NCBI RefSeq assembly: GCF_002162835.1
Contig: NZ_MAAX01000177.1
Coordinates: forward strand, 1 to 55,102
Source: Nonlabens dokdonensis
GTDB lineage: Bacteria; Bacteroidota; Bacteroidia; Flavobacteriales; Flavobacteriaceae
Length of the DNA: 55,102 nucleotides
Direction: 5' to 3'
The notes below the pieces were generated by a model. The model worked only from the letters and a program-made list of their open reading frames with translations. It was not told where the DNA came from and did no database searches. Position 1 is the first letter of the stretch, and each line of letters begins with the position of its first letter. The position numbers and the translations under genes were made by a program. This document shows, in pieces, positions 1-8,087 of the stretch.

Positions 1-15
1 CGAGCAAGTAAATGC

Positions 16-1350
16 TTAAAATAAATTTTCCTGCAACCATAAGTTTTGAAACTTACCATCGCCGTCATAGCGATTTGCTTGAGATTTTATATTAAAAGTT
101 CTATTTCTAGGATCATTTCCTACGCCGCTGTTATACATCCAGTTTCCGTAGTTAGAATGCACGTCATAATCTATAAGAATATGTTCAAAATAAGCGGCAC
201 CTATTCTCCAGTCTTGTTCCTTGTGCATAGACCAATAACTAGCTACATTTTGTCGACCTCGATTACTCATAAATCCTGTTGCTGCGAGCTCTTTCATGTT
301 TGCGTTTACAAATCTCTCATGCGTTTCTCCTTGAATCCATTTGCTTAATTCTCTTTCACTAGATTTCCATTCATAATCTTTCTTTAAAATGCCGCCTAAT
401 TGAAATATATTGCTTTCATGTTTTAAAGAAACGTATTTGAAGAAATCTCTCCAGATCAACTCAAATATCAACCAATAGGTATCCTGATTTTTTTTAATCT
501 CTTTTTCAAAGTGCTTTACTTCCCAATAAATTTCCCTTGCGCTAATAGCACCTATCGCTAGCCAAGCACTGAACTTGCTACTGTAATCTGTACCTACTAA
601 TCCATTTCTGGTTTTTTTATAGTATTGAAGCTTTTTAGTTTCCCAGAAATAGTGATCGAGTCGCTCCCATGCTGCAGTTGCGCCACCTTTCCAAGGAAAT
701 GCGCTACGATGATCTTTTTCAAATCTTTCAAGACCTAAATCGTTCAAAGTAGGTAGTTCTGTTTGCTCTACTTCTGGTAATTCTTGTTTATAATCATCAA
801 TATTAACTAAATCTCTAACCTCAGACTGCTTTTCACACTTCTTACGGAATTCAGTAAAAACTTTAGGTATTTGATTAAAGTTCTCAAAAGGAACATCATC
901 AGGATGAAATAAAAACTGATCGTAAACTCTGTGTCCTTTTACCTGATCTTTTAAACCTGCTTCTTCTAAAGCCTCGCCTAGCTTTTCTTCTTGCTGTACT
1001 TCATCTCGTGTCCATTCTTTTTGCAAAAAAATATGTTGAACCCCAAGTTCCTTAATCAATTCTGGAAATTCTTGAGCTGGTGACTTATGAAAAACTAGTA
1101 ATGGAATCCCATGATTTTGAAGTTGTTTCTTTAAATCTTCTAGCGCTTCAATTATAAATTGTGCTCTGTATTTTCCAGTTTTGGTGAATGGTAATTCAAA
1201 GTCTAAATCAAATCCAAAATCACTTTCTTGATAAAAAGCTGGATCAAAACAATAAACTCCTATGACATCGCCTTCCCTATCACAAGCAGCTTTTAGACTG
1301 TGGTTATCAGTTACTCTCAAATCATTTCTAAACCAGACTAGGTTACTCAT
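16..1350 (-). CDS. Cryptochrome DASH / photolyase-like flavoprotein
   Basis: This 444-residue protein is a cryptochrome-DASH, a blue-light FAD protein of the photolyase family that typically acts on single-stranded or looped DNA lesions. The N-terminal alpha/beta antenna domain begins with VWFRNDLRVTDN. The FAD-binding helical domain shows GGATAAWERL (about residue 222), TDYSSKFSAWLAIGAIS and ELIWRDFF (about residue 298). The C-terminal QANRYDGDGKF..LW is characteristic of the DASH branch rather than of CPD photolyase I. Length is close to the usual 430-500. It is the last gene of a minus-strand run headed by a flavin reductase and a DUF2256 protein, which supports a flavin-dependent light-response operon. 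The subfamily call rests on motif recognition only. Confidence 0.9.
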   Translation of the reverse strand: MSNLVWFRNDLRVTDNHSLKAACDREGDVIGVYCFDPAFYQESDFGFDLDFELPFTKTGKYRAQFIIEALEDLKKQLQNHGIPLLVFHKSPAQEFPELIKELGVQHIFLQKEWTRDEVQQEEKLGEALEEAGLKDQVKGHRVYDQFLFHPDDVPFENFNQIPKVFTEFRKKCEKQSEVRDLVNIDDYKQELPEVEQTELPTLNDLGLERFEKDHRSAFPWKGGATAAWERLDHYFWETKKLQYYKKTRNGLVGTDYSSKFSAWLAIGAISAREIYWEVKHFEKEIKKNQDTYWLIFELIWRDFFKYVSLKHESNIFQLGGILKKDYEWKSSERELSKWIQGETHERFVNANMKELAATGFMSNRGRQNVASYWSMHKEQDWRIGAAYFEHILIDYDVHSNYGNWMYNSGVGNDPRNRTFNIKSQANRYDGDGKFQNLWLQENLF

Positions 1351-1450
1351 ACTCTATAAATTAAGTTTTTCTAAATGGCAGAATGAATTCTACCTCTTTT
1401 CAATTAAGCTGCTGCCTTATAGCGGTCTTTTTAAGTCGAACAAATTCGGC

Positions 1451-1594
1451 TTACTTATTATAACTGCATTTTTTACTACAGTACTTTACCGTTTCCCAAT
1501 TCTTTTCCCATTTCTTGCGATATGTGAACTCTCGTTCACAAACTGGACATACCTTAGTAGGTAGATGGTGTTGATTGCGTGCTTTTTGTTTCAT
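1451..1594 (-). CDS. DUF2256 small zinc-finger-like protein
   Basis: This 47-residue protein starts [20 protein letters not shown] and ends with a second cysteine pair in [10 protein letters not shown]. The pattern CxxC, then F[11 protein letters not shown], then YCxxxC is the DUF2256 signature, a probable zinc ribbon commonly encoded beside cryptochrome/photolyase genes. Its function is unknown. An alternative ATG at 1600 gives MIMKQK and overlaps the flavin reductase stop codon as ATGA, so translational coupling is possible. The neighbours (flavin reductase upstream, cryptochrome-DASH downstream) match the usual context and argue that this very short gene is real. Confidence 0.85.
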   Translation of the reverse strand: MKQKARNQHHLPTKVCPVCEREFTYRKKWEKNWETVKYCSKKCSYNK

Positions 1595-1596
1595 GA

Positions 1597-2250
1597 TCAT
1601 TTTCCAGTTTCCATGGAAATTTCTTCCAGCTCTTTATCAATTTGTGCATAGCTTAATCGTTTTTCCACTTTTGTAGTAGCATAGCCGTCCAGACCATTTA
1701 TCGTTACCGTACCAGCTTTTGCTATGTCCACCCAACCGTCATTTGCGAGGTGATTTTCATGTAAAAAGATATCTGTAATTTTACAAATCACAAGAATACA
1801 TCGGTTCTCTTTTAGATAATACTCATTCACATACTCTGCAGCGAGCTGCACCGGAGACGCCTTTACAAAAGGAGCAATAAACCCTTCTCTATCTATCTTT
1901 TCTATATCCAGTTGCTCAAACTCTGATATGGATGCATCATACTTAGCACTCGATTGATGCGCACGATCTACTAACGACTCAGGCAAATGATTCAATGTAA
2001 TCTTACCTGTTTCTTTTAGGTTGTAATAAGTATGACCTACGCCATGTCCCAACGGTCTTTGCACAAAACTGAATAAAGCCGGATTGCTCCCTAGATGTGT
2101 CACACTACTAAAAATAGCCACGTTATCAACACCATCTTTAGACCTAGTGGCAAGAAGATTGGCACTTTTAAATCCAGTGATACTATTTACAAGATTACCT
2201 CGATAAAAACGGTCATAATCCTGTAATTCTTTAAGGCTGATATGTTTCAT
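1597..2250 (-). CDS. Flavin reductase family protein (split-barrel FMN-binding)
   Basis: This 217-residue protein belongs to the flavin reductase-like, FMN-binding split-barrel family. Typical features are the N-terminal [20 protein letters not shown] strand, the [18 protein letters not shown] segment and a domain-length body without other fusions. Enzymes of this type pass electrons from NAD(P)H to flavin. Its position as first gene before DUF2256 and cryptochrome-DASH suggests it supplies or reduces flavin for that system, which is inference. A TAnnTTTG-type box lies 18 bases upstream of the ATG. Confidence 0.85.
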   Translation of the reverse strand: MKHISLKELQDYDRFYRGNLVNSITGFKSANLLATRSKDGVDNVAIFSSVTHLGSNPALFSFVQRPLGHGVGHTYYNLKETGKITLNHLPESLVDRAHQSSAKYDASISEFEQLDIEKIDREGFIAPFVKASPVQLAAEYVNEYYLKENRCILVICKITDIFLHENHLANDGWVDIAKAGTVTINGLDGYATTKVEKRLSYAQIDKELEEISMETGK

Positions 2251-2268
2251 TTGTTTAACTTATTAGCT

Positions 2269-2276
2269 CAAATATA
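2269..2276 (-). promoter_or_regulatory. Candidate -7 promoter box upstream of flavin reductase
   Basis: The minus strand reads TATATTTG, an exact match to the Bacteroidota -7 element TAnnTTTG, 18 bases before the flavin reductase start. No convincing -33 TTG was assigned. Confidence 0.4.
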
Positions 2277-2333
2277 AAACAAACTACAAGTTTGGCATTC
2301 ATTTTAAATGTTTAAACTTTATTAAATTGCCGT

Positions 2334-3128
2334 ATGGATTTACAAAAGGCATTTGAGCTTAATAGGCAAACTTGGAACACAAAGACAGCTGTTCATTATG
2401 AAAGTGATTTCTATGATAAGCACGCTTTCGCGAAAGCGAAAAACTCATTAAACTCCTACGAGATCAACGCTCTAGGAGATGTTACAGGAAAGAAAATGTT
2501 GCATTTGCAATGCCACTTTGGTCAAGATTCTTTGAGTTGGTCAAATAAAGGAGCGCAAGTAACAGCTGTAGATATCTCTGATAAAGCCATTGAATTAGGG
2601 AAGAAACTAAGTGAAGAACTAGAATTGCCAGTGGATTTTGTATGCTGCAATGTTCTAGAAACCTCACAACATATAAACGATCAATTTGATATTGTTTTTA
2701 CCAGTTATGGCACCATAGGCTGGCTACCGGATTTAAAACCTTGGGCACAGATGATTGCAGAGCGTTTACTACCTGGAGGTATTTTTTACATAGTAGAGTT
2801 TCATCCTATCATATGGATGTATGATTATAACGAAGAGCAACCATCTCTTAAGTATCATTATGCACAAAATGAAGCTATTTATGACGAGTATCAAGGTACT
2901 TATGCAAATCCAGATTCTAGTATGATTTCTAAAGAATACGGCTGGAATCATTCTTTGAGTGACGTGATACAATCTTTAGTTGATGCTGGATTAAACATAG
3001 AACTTTTTGCAGAACATGACGGCAGTCCTTACGATGTCTTCCCAGATATGGAATTGCGTGAAGATGGACTTTATTATTTAAAAGATCAATTGTTTCCTAC
3101 TTTGTTTGAATTGAAGGTTAGGAAATGA
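2334..3128 (+). CDS. Class I SAM-dependent methyltransferase
   Basis: This 264-residue protein has the Rossmann methyltransferase motif I region at about residues 53-80 (KMLHLQCHFGQDSLSWSNKG) followed by AVDISDKAIELGKKL, the acidic loop that holds the ribose of S-adenosylmethionine. The substrate is not evident; close relatives are annotated only as methyltransferase domain proteins. It is divergent from the flavin reductase. The 16-bp palindrome is embedded at residues about 30-35, giving HAFAKAKN in a probably flexible N-terminal segment before the fold begins. Confidence 0.88.
   Translation: MDLQKAFELNRQTWNTKTAVHYESDFYDKHAFAKAKNSLNSYEINALGDVTGKKMLHLQCHFGQDSLSWSNKGAQVTAVDISDKAIELGKKLSEELELPVDFVCCNVLETSQHINDQFDIVFTSYGTIGWLPDLKPWAQMIAERLLPGGIFYIVEFHPIIWMYDYNEEQPSLKYHYAQNEAIYDEYQGTYANPDSSMISKEYGWNHSLSDVIQSLVDAGLNIELFAEHDGSPYDVFPDMELREDGLYYLKDQLFPTLFELKVRK
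2423..2438. repeat. 16-bp palindrome, intragenic copy 1
   Basis: An exact copy of CGCTTTCGCGAAAGCG lies inside the methyltransferase gene and is read as AFAKA. Confidence 0.9.
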
Positions 3129-3260
3129 ACTGGAACTTGAAAACTAAAAAAGTAGCTTGGTAGGTGTTTAATGCAAAGTTTCAGATCCATTATGGTTGGG
3201 GAACGAAAACTTGATAATGATGGTTTAAATCAATATAATAATAGAAGTCTAGACAAATTA

Positions 3261-3296
3261 AAAAATCCCTTTTCATTAACTTGAAAAGGGATTTTT
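3261..3296. terminator. Bidirectional hairpin terminator
   Basis: A 15-bp stem (AAAAATCCCTTTTCA pairing with TTGAAAAGGGATTTTT) with a five-base loop separates the convergent methyltransferase and YegP-like genes. It carries an A-tract on one arm and a T-tract on the other, so it can serve both strands. Confidence 0.85.
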
Positions 3297-3316
3297 AAAT
3301 CTCGTAGGGTTAGAGC

Positions 3317-3643
3317 TTATGACTCTACAACCTCAGCATCTGGTGCATTTTTCATAACACTTTTAATACCGTTATCACACGCAGCATCTGAGTTGTACAT
3401 CTCGCTTTTACCTATAACTTGACCATTTGTAGCTGTTAGGTTAAAATACGGTTGATCTGACTTGCTCATTCCTTTTTTGAAACGTTTTTCATCTTGAGAG
3501 TTCTTGCGTACAGACTCGATTCCATTATCTCTAGCAGCTTTTGTAGTGTAACCTTCACTTGCTAGAATACTTTGCCCGTTAGATGCTTTTAATCTAAATC
3601 GGAACTCACCTGATTTATTAGTATAGATTTCAAATTTTCCCAT
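3317..3643 (-). CDS. YegP/DUF1508 family protein
   Basis: This 108-residue cytosolic protein is made of two tandem DUF1508 repeats, at about residues 1-52 and 53-105. Each reads roughly as (Y/F)-F-x-L-x-A-x-N-G-(Q)-x-I followed by a segment ending DNGI-(E/K)-SV-x-KN, in the pattern of E. coli YegP. The biochemical role of the family is not established. It stands alone between a bidirectional terminator and a TonB receptor gene. Confidence 0.88.
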   Translation of the reverse strand: MGKFEIYTNKSGEFRFRLKASNGQSILASEGYTTKAARDNGIESVRKNSQDEKRFKKGMSKSDQPYFNLTATNGQVIGKSEMYNSDAACDNGIKSVMKNAPDAEVVES

Positions 3644-3692
3644 AACTTATTTTAATTGAAGTCTAAAGATAAAACACTTTGATAACTCAATA

Positions 3693-5903
3693 TTAGAATC
3701 TAGCGATTAATCCTGCATTAATCCCAAAAGGATGACCAGGACGAAGTCCGGCAGGTTGTCTAGAAACTGCGTACTCATTGTCAAGTACATTTATCATATT
3801 TAAGGTACCAGTTAAATTTTTATTGAAATGATATCTCCCTGAAAGATCTATGAGAAAGTTGCTGTCTACTCTTTCTGATGCAGCAATACTACCAGTTCCT
3901 GCTTGAGTTCTCATTTCTCCCACAAATCTTGCATTTGCGTTTATATCAAATTTAGCATGAGAAATTCCTGCTAGAAAGTTCCACTGGTTCTCTGCAATAT
4001 ATGGTATTTCATCACCTACAGCTACTTCTCCATAAATATCGCTATCAAAGGCGTTTTGAAATTCTGTTTGAGTGTGCGTATAGTTTAAAGTAAGTGGCAC
4101 CGACCACTTTTGATTGTTTTGCAATAAATCATATGTAAAGCTTACTTCTATTCCTGCAACATTTACTTCACCAGCATTAAACATATCAGTTGTTCCACCG
4201 CCGCCACCAGCTGCAAGGTCACTACCTAATAAATTACTGTAATCGTTAAAGAATATGGTTGATTCTCCTCTTAATCCACCTATTAAAAATCGAGAACCTA
4301 ATTCATAGTTAACACTTTCCTCAGCATCTACGTCTGGTGCGCTTCCTGGTGGTGAAAAGCCTTTGTGTACACCTCCAAAAACAGACCATAAATTACTAAT
4401 ACGGTAATTTGCTCCTACTCCAGGAATAAACACATTTACACTGTTTTCTCTAGAGCTTAAGTCCACTCCAGTACGACCAGGATCATTGCTACCATAATTA
4501 TCTCTAGTAAGTGTAATGTCTTCATATCGCAATCCTGGAGTTAAAGTAAGTTTTCCAAAATTCATTTTATATAAGGCATGAAGCGCTAACGCCTGAGCAT
4601 CAGACACACGATTTGCATCAGTTCCTCTTGTTGCTGGTGAAGTAAGAGCTAACTGCCCATTTTCTACACCGTAAAGATCTACCCATTGAAATCTATCTTC
4701 TTGATCTTCATGATAACGTACACCTAATTCAAGATCACTTAATACATCAGTACCAAATTTGAAGTTCACCTTTGATTGAATGCCACGAGAATAATAAACT
4801 CTGTTATTTGCCTTTACTCCAAAAACATCCTCTGCAGTATCCTGACCACTTTCTACAGCATTGTATTCGTCTGAAAATGTTACTGGATCTGTAAGAAGGT
4901 TGTTGATCCCTACATTACCATTACCAGTATTTACATAATCTAGTTTATACCAGTTTCTTTTAAAATTGTTAGAGTAAGCTGTAGTTTGAATTACAATGTT
5001 TTGAGCTGGTTTTATTAAATGGGTTAATTGTATTTGATCATGCTCTGTTGTAATATTATCTGCTGCGCTAGCAAGATATCTTCTGTAAGGATTTTCATTA
5101 AAATCATCGTCAGTTAAACCTAAATAAGTTTCATTATCAAGTCCTTCACTGTATTGCAGTTTTAAAGTAAGGGACTGCTGCACTTTTGCAGAGGCTTTAG
5201 AACGGTAAGTAAACTTTGCGCTATAATCATTGCGGTCAAAACCGGTATTACCACCGTTATCTAAACTTTTAAAACCATCACTGCTAAAATTCAAAAAGTC
5301 AACCATATAACCCCATTGCTCACCGCTGTCACCTACGCGCAACTCTGTTTGCCTAGAATTGTAATTACCTAAATTCACTCTTGCATATCCCTTCAATTCA
5401 TTAGGTATAGAACTGGAAACAAAATTAATGGCACCACCAGTGGTAAAAGGTCCATACTGCACCTGACTGCTACCTTTAAGTACCTCTATAGCTTCCATAC
5501 GTCCTACATTAGGAAAATAATAAGCTGCAGGAGCAGAGTATGGCGCTGGAGCGATAAGAACTCCATCCTCCATTAAGGTAATCTTTGAAGAACGCTCAGC
5601 TTGAGTACCACGCAAGGAAATGTTAGGTCGCAGTCCAAAACCGTCTTCTTCAGTAACATTTACACCTGGAATGGATAAGAGAGCACGATTTACGTCAGTA
5701 TAATTAAACTTAGTTAAATCACGCTGTGACATGTAATAGGAGGATCCTGTTCTATTGCGAGCTTCAAACTTGCTACCTATTAAGGAATTAGGCTTTAAAT
5801 GAATGACTTTTAGATTCTCAACAGAATCAGTTGCTTGTGAATTTTGTGCGGTTGCGATTTGAAAGATGCAACTTAATGCAAGACAACAAAATAACTTTCT
5901 CAT
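3693..5903 (-). CDS. TonB-dependent outer membrane receptor, FecA-like
   Basis: This 736-residue precursor starts with a signal peptide (MRKLFCCLALSCIFQIATAQ). The plug domain follows, with RALLSIPGVNVTEEDGFGLRPNISLRGT and LMEDGVLIAPAPYSAPAAYY, and then a long beta-barrel ending GINAGLIARF with a terminal aromatic residue. The plug wording resembles the ferric dicitrate (FecA) group, so ferric chelate uptake is likely; the ligand itself cannot be read from sequence. No carboxypeptidase-like N-terminal domain is present, unlike SusC-type receptors. Two copies of an AT-rich palindrome lie directly upstream and may be an iron-responsive operator. Confidence 0.88.
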   Translation of the reverse strand: MRKLFCCLALSCIFQIATAQNSQATDSVENLKVIHLKPNSLIGSKFEARNRTGSSYYMSQRDLTKFNYTDVNRALLSIPGVNVTEEDGFGLRPNISLRGTQAERSSKITLMEDGVLIAPAPYSAPAAYYFPNVGRMEAIEVLKGSSQVQYGPFTTGGAINFVSSSIPNELKGYARVNLGNYNSRQTELRVGDSGEQWGYMVDFLNFSSDGFKSLDNGGNTGFDRNDYSAKFTYRSKASAKVQQSLTLKLQYSEGLDNETYLGLTDDDFNENPYRRYLASAADNITTEHDQIQLTHLIKPAQNIVIQTTAYSNNFKRNWYKLDYVNTGNGNVGINNLLTDPVTFSDEYNAVESGQDTAEDVFGVKANNRVYYSRGIQSKVNFKFGTDVLSDLELGVRYHEDQEDRFQWVDLYGVENGQLALTSPATRGTDANRVSDAQALALHALYKMNFGKLTLTPGLRYEDITLTRDNYGSNDPGRTGVDLSSRENSVNVFIPGVGANYRISNLWSVFGGVHKGFSPPGSAPDVDAEESVNYELGSRFLIGGLRGESTIFFNDYSNLLGSDLAAGGGGGTTDMFNAGEVNVAGIEVSFTYDLLQNNQKWSVPLTLNYTHTQTEFQNAFDSDIYGEVAVGDEIPYIAENQWNFLAGISHAKFDINANARFVGEMRTQAGTGSIAASERVDSNFLIDLSGRYHFNKNLTGTLNMINVLDNEYAVSRQPAGLRPGHPFGINAGLIARF

Positions 5904-5919
5904 TTATTTAGATTAAATA
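5904..5919. promoter_or_regulatory. Candidate operator, proximal copy upstream of TonB receptor
   Basis: TTATTTAGATTAAATA abuts the start codon of the receptor gene and shares its core with a second copy about 53 bases further upstream. The pairing suggests a metal-responsive repressor site; the regulator is unknown. Confidence 0.45.
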
Positions 5920-5956
5920 TAAATAATTTCTAATTGCGGTTGCAAAAATAATATGC

Positions 5957-5973
5957 TTATTTAGATTAAATAA
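5957..5973. promoter_or_regulatory. Candidate operator, distal copy upstream of TonB receptor
   Basis: TTATTTAGATTAAATAA has perfect seven-base arms (TTATTTA and TAAATAA) around GAT. This copy would overlap the receptor promoter region. Confidence 0.5.
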
Positions 5974-6098
5974 ATATAAGTTAGCTTTTTAACAATTGTT
6001 ATTTCTTATAACTATGCTTAAGGCTATAGGAAAATTGTATAGAATTATTCTAAATAAGATGTAAGGATAATAAAATGACTTATGATGTATTGTTATTT

Positions 6099-6114
6099 CG
6101 CTTTCGCGAAAGCG
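6099..6114. repeat. 16-bp palindrome, intergenic copy 2
   Basis: An exact copy lies just past the 3' end of lipB, flanked by TTT and GGAAAAA. Confidence 0.9.
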
Positions 6115-6131
6115 GAAAAATACAAACCTCC

Positions 6132-6827
6132 TTAATGAAGATGAGCCTCAAAAAGCTCTGTAAAATATTTTTTGATCTTTTCCTTGATTTCGTTAAGATC
6201 AACTTCTCTTTTGAGTTCGGCAGCCAGAGAGGTAACTGCTTTATCATCGATACCACATGGAATGATATGATCAAAATAGCCTAAATTAGTATTTACATTA
6301 AATGCAAATCCATGCATGGTCACCCAGCGACTCGCTCTCACGCCCATTGCGCAAATCTTGCGGGCAAATGGCGTGCCCACATCTAGCCATACACCAGTCT
6401 CACCATCGCTGCGTTCTCCTTTAAGGTCATAGTCAGCGAGTATTTTAATGAATACCTCTTCAAGAAAGCGCAGGTACTTATGGATATCTGTAAAGAAGTT
6501 TTCTAAATCTAGAATAGGATAACCAGTAATCTGGCCAGGACCGTGATAGGTGATATCGCCACCACGATTAATTTTATAAAAAGTCGCACCTATATTGTCA
6601 AGTAGCTTTTCATTTGCTAGAAGATTATCGATATCGCCACTTTTACCTAAAGTATATACATGGTCATGTTCCACAAACAGTAAGTGGTTTTGAGTTTCTA
6701 GACCTGCATCTTCTCTCCTATTTTTGATTTTGGTATCAATAATAGACTTAAACAGTTGTTCTTGATAATCCCAAGTCTCCTTATAATCTCTACGACCTAA
6801 ATCCTGAAAATTGACGGTTTTATTCAT
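6132..6827 (-). CDS. lipB: Octanoyltransferase LipB
   Basis: This 231-residue cytosolic enzyme moves octanoate from acyl carrier protein to lipoyl domains of 2-oxoacid dehydrogenases and the glycine cleavage H protein. The family signature RGGDITYHGPGQ is at residues 88-99. The catalytic Lys lies in KICAMGVRASRWVTMHGFAFNV, and the acyl-accepting Cys in HIIPCGI. Length is typical. Its product is needed to lipoylate the E2 subunit encoded at 21347-22660, although the two genes are not adjacent. Confidence 0.95.
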   Translation of the reverse strand: MNKTVNFQDLGRRDYKETWDYQEQLFKSIIDTKIKNRREDAGLETQNHLLFVEHDHVYTLGKSGDIDNLLANEKLLDNIGATFYKINRGGDITYHGPGQITGYPILDLENFFTDIHKYLRFLEEVFIKILADYDLKGERSDGETGVWLDVGTPFARKICAMGVRASRWVTMHGFAFNVNTNLGYFDHIIPCGIDDKAVTSLAAELKREVDLNEIKEKIKKYFTELFEAHLH

Positions 6828-6831
6828 ATTA

Positions 6832-6839
6832 CAAAGGTA
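6832..6839 (-). promoter_or_regulatory. Candidate -7 box immediately before lipB (possible leaderless start)
   Basis: The minus strand reads TACCTTTG only four bases before the lipB ATG. If this is a functional -7 element, transcription would begin at or next to the start codon. Confidence 0.4.
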
Positions 6840-6881
6840 GTTATTCTAAGATTTAGTATGATTACAACCATTAATAGATTA

Positions 6882-7613
6882 CTAAGAATCTAATTTTATA
6901 ATTTGTTCTGAGAGCAGCTCATTTAGTTCGTTTATCTTTTTGTAAAGTGTAATCAACTCGTATTGATAAGCATCGTAGAAGATCAACTCTAAATATGCGA
7001 CTCGATTTCTGAAATCGTTACTTTCATTATGGTATTCAAGGCAATCATCATCACATTCTCCTTTAGATAAAAAAGCCGCAAACCATTTTGTATTTGATTT
7101 TAAGTATTCTAAATTTTCTGTAACTACACCTGTCCCTAATTCATCATAGGTCTCTTTTACTTCAAGAAAAGCGGTGTAATCAAGTGCTAACCTATCTGTA
7201 ATTACACTTATACTATCTGCTACAGTAGGCAATTTATCAATTTGTAAAATAACCTTTTCATTAATATAAGGAAATGAAAGTCCATAAAGAACGTCTTTAC
7301 ACGACTCGCAGTTTTTTATGGGTTCGTCAGATTTTGTCTCGTAAAGAATTTTTATAATTAAACTGTCATTCTCTTTCCATGACTCAATAACGCGTTTGAT
7401 TTCTTTTTTATCAGCTTCAATGGATGCACTTATACTGTTCAATGTTTTGAGTCGTTCACTATTTAGATCTTGCTCTCTATAATAATTATTAACCCATATA
7501 GCTATTAGAATCCCTATAGTAACAAGAAGTATTTCCCCTATAGCATAACCTATATATTTTTTAATGGAAGATGACGTAAGTGAATTAAATCTAGATTTTC
7601 TAAAAAATTTCAT
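6882..7613 (-). CDS. DUF6090 family membrane protein
   Basis: This 243-residue protein has a positively charged N-terminus (MKFFRKSRFNSLTSSS) and then KKYIGYAIGEILLVTIGILIAIWVNNY, one transmembrane helix carrying the YAIGEI-L-V-IGILIA motif typical of DUF6090 proteins of Bacteroidota. The rest is an acidic, probably periplasmic helical domain with CxxC-type pairs (NCESCKD and CDDDC). Function is unknown. It is a single gene, co-directional with lipB. Confidence 0.8.
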   Translation of the reverse strand: MKFFRKSRFNSLTSSSIKKYIGYAIGEILLVTIGILIAIWVNNYYREQDLNSERLKTLNSISASIEADKKEIKRVIESWKENDSLIIKILYETKSDEPIKNCESCKDVLYGLSFPYINEKVILQIDKLPTVADSISVITDRLALDYTAFLEVKETYDELGTGVVTENLEYLKSNTKWFAAFLSKGECDDDCLEYHNESNDFRNRVAYLELIFYDAYQYELITLYKKINELNELLSEQIIKLDS

Positions 7614-7719
7614 TTGAATACTGATTGATCAGTGAAATATACACCAATATAATTTTTTTGTCAGAAAACAATTAGAATCAGTAAAACTTAGGAATATAAA
7701 ATTTGATACCCTATAAAAC

Positions 7720-7878
7720 TTATCGTTCAGGATTATTAAGAATAATCAATGCTGCAATAACGCCAGGAATCCATCCTAGTAGAGTTAATAGAAATACTAT
7801 AATGATAGAGCCACAGCCTTTGCCTATAACTGCAAGTGGTGGAAAAATGATGGCAAGAATGACACGCCAGATACTCAT
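7720..7878 (-). CDS. YqaE/Pmp3 family small membrane protein
   Basis: This 52-residue protein consists of two hydrophobic helices: IWRVILAIIFPPLAVIGKG, then IIIVFLLTLLGWIPGVIAAL. The FPP-L-AV--G-G-G and L-LLGWIPG-I-A motifs are those of the YqaE/Pmp3 (stress-induced membrane proteolipid) family. It starts at an ATG and ends NNPER. Homologues are linked to membrane potential or salt stress, but no specific role can be inferred here. It is one of the short genes easily missed in this stretch. Confidence 0.88.
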   Translation of the reverse strand: MSIWRVILAIIFPPLAVIGKGCGSIIIVFLLTLLGWIPGVIAALIILNNPER

Positions 7879-8056
7879 ACTTAATTTTTAAATCGTTAAA
7901 ATGAAAAGTCATACAAGGCTTCATTTAACAACTATAAACTTGAAATAACAGCACTTGAAATACACAAATAGGACGACTCAAAAACATATTTGTTACAGCG
8001 TTAAAACTTAGTCATCGTTTTAGACTTATATTTTGATTTTGACTTTGATTTTATTT

Positions 8057-8064
8057 TACCTTTG
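8057..8064 (+). promoter_or_regulatory. Promoter -7 box of lysS
   Basis: TACCTTTG matches TAnnTTTG exactly, 23 bases before the lysS ATG, with TTTTGA-type sequence 15-20 bases further upstream that can serve as the -33 TTG element. Confidence 0.65.
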
Positions 8065-8087
8065 CAAGCTTAATTCAAACAAATATT

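Noticed and set aside
6075-6284. Plus-strand frame over the lipB 3' end
   Set aside because: It is antisense to lipB, starts in the palindrome region and has no family resemblance.
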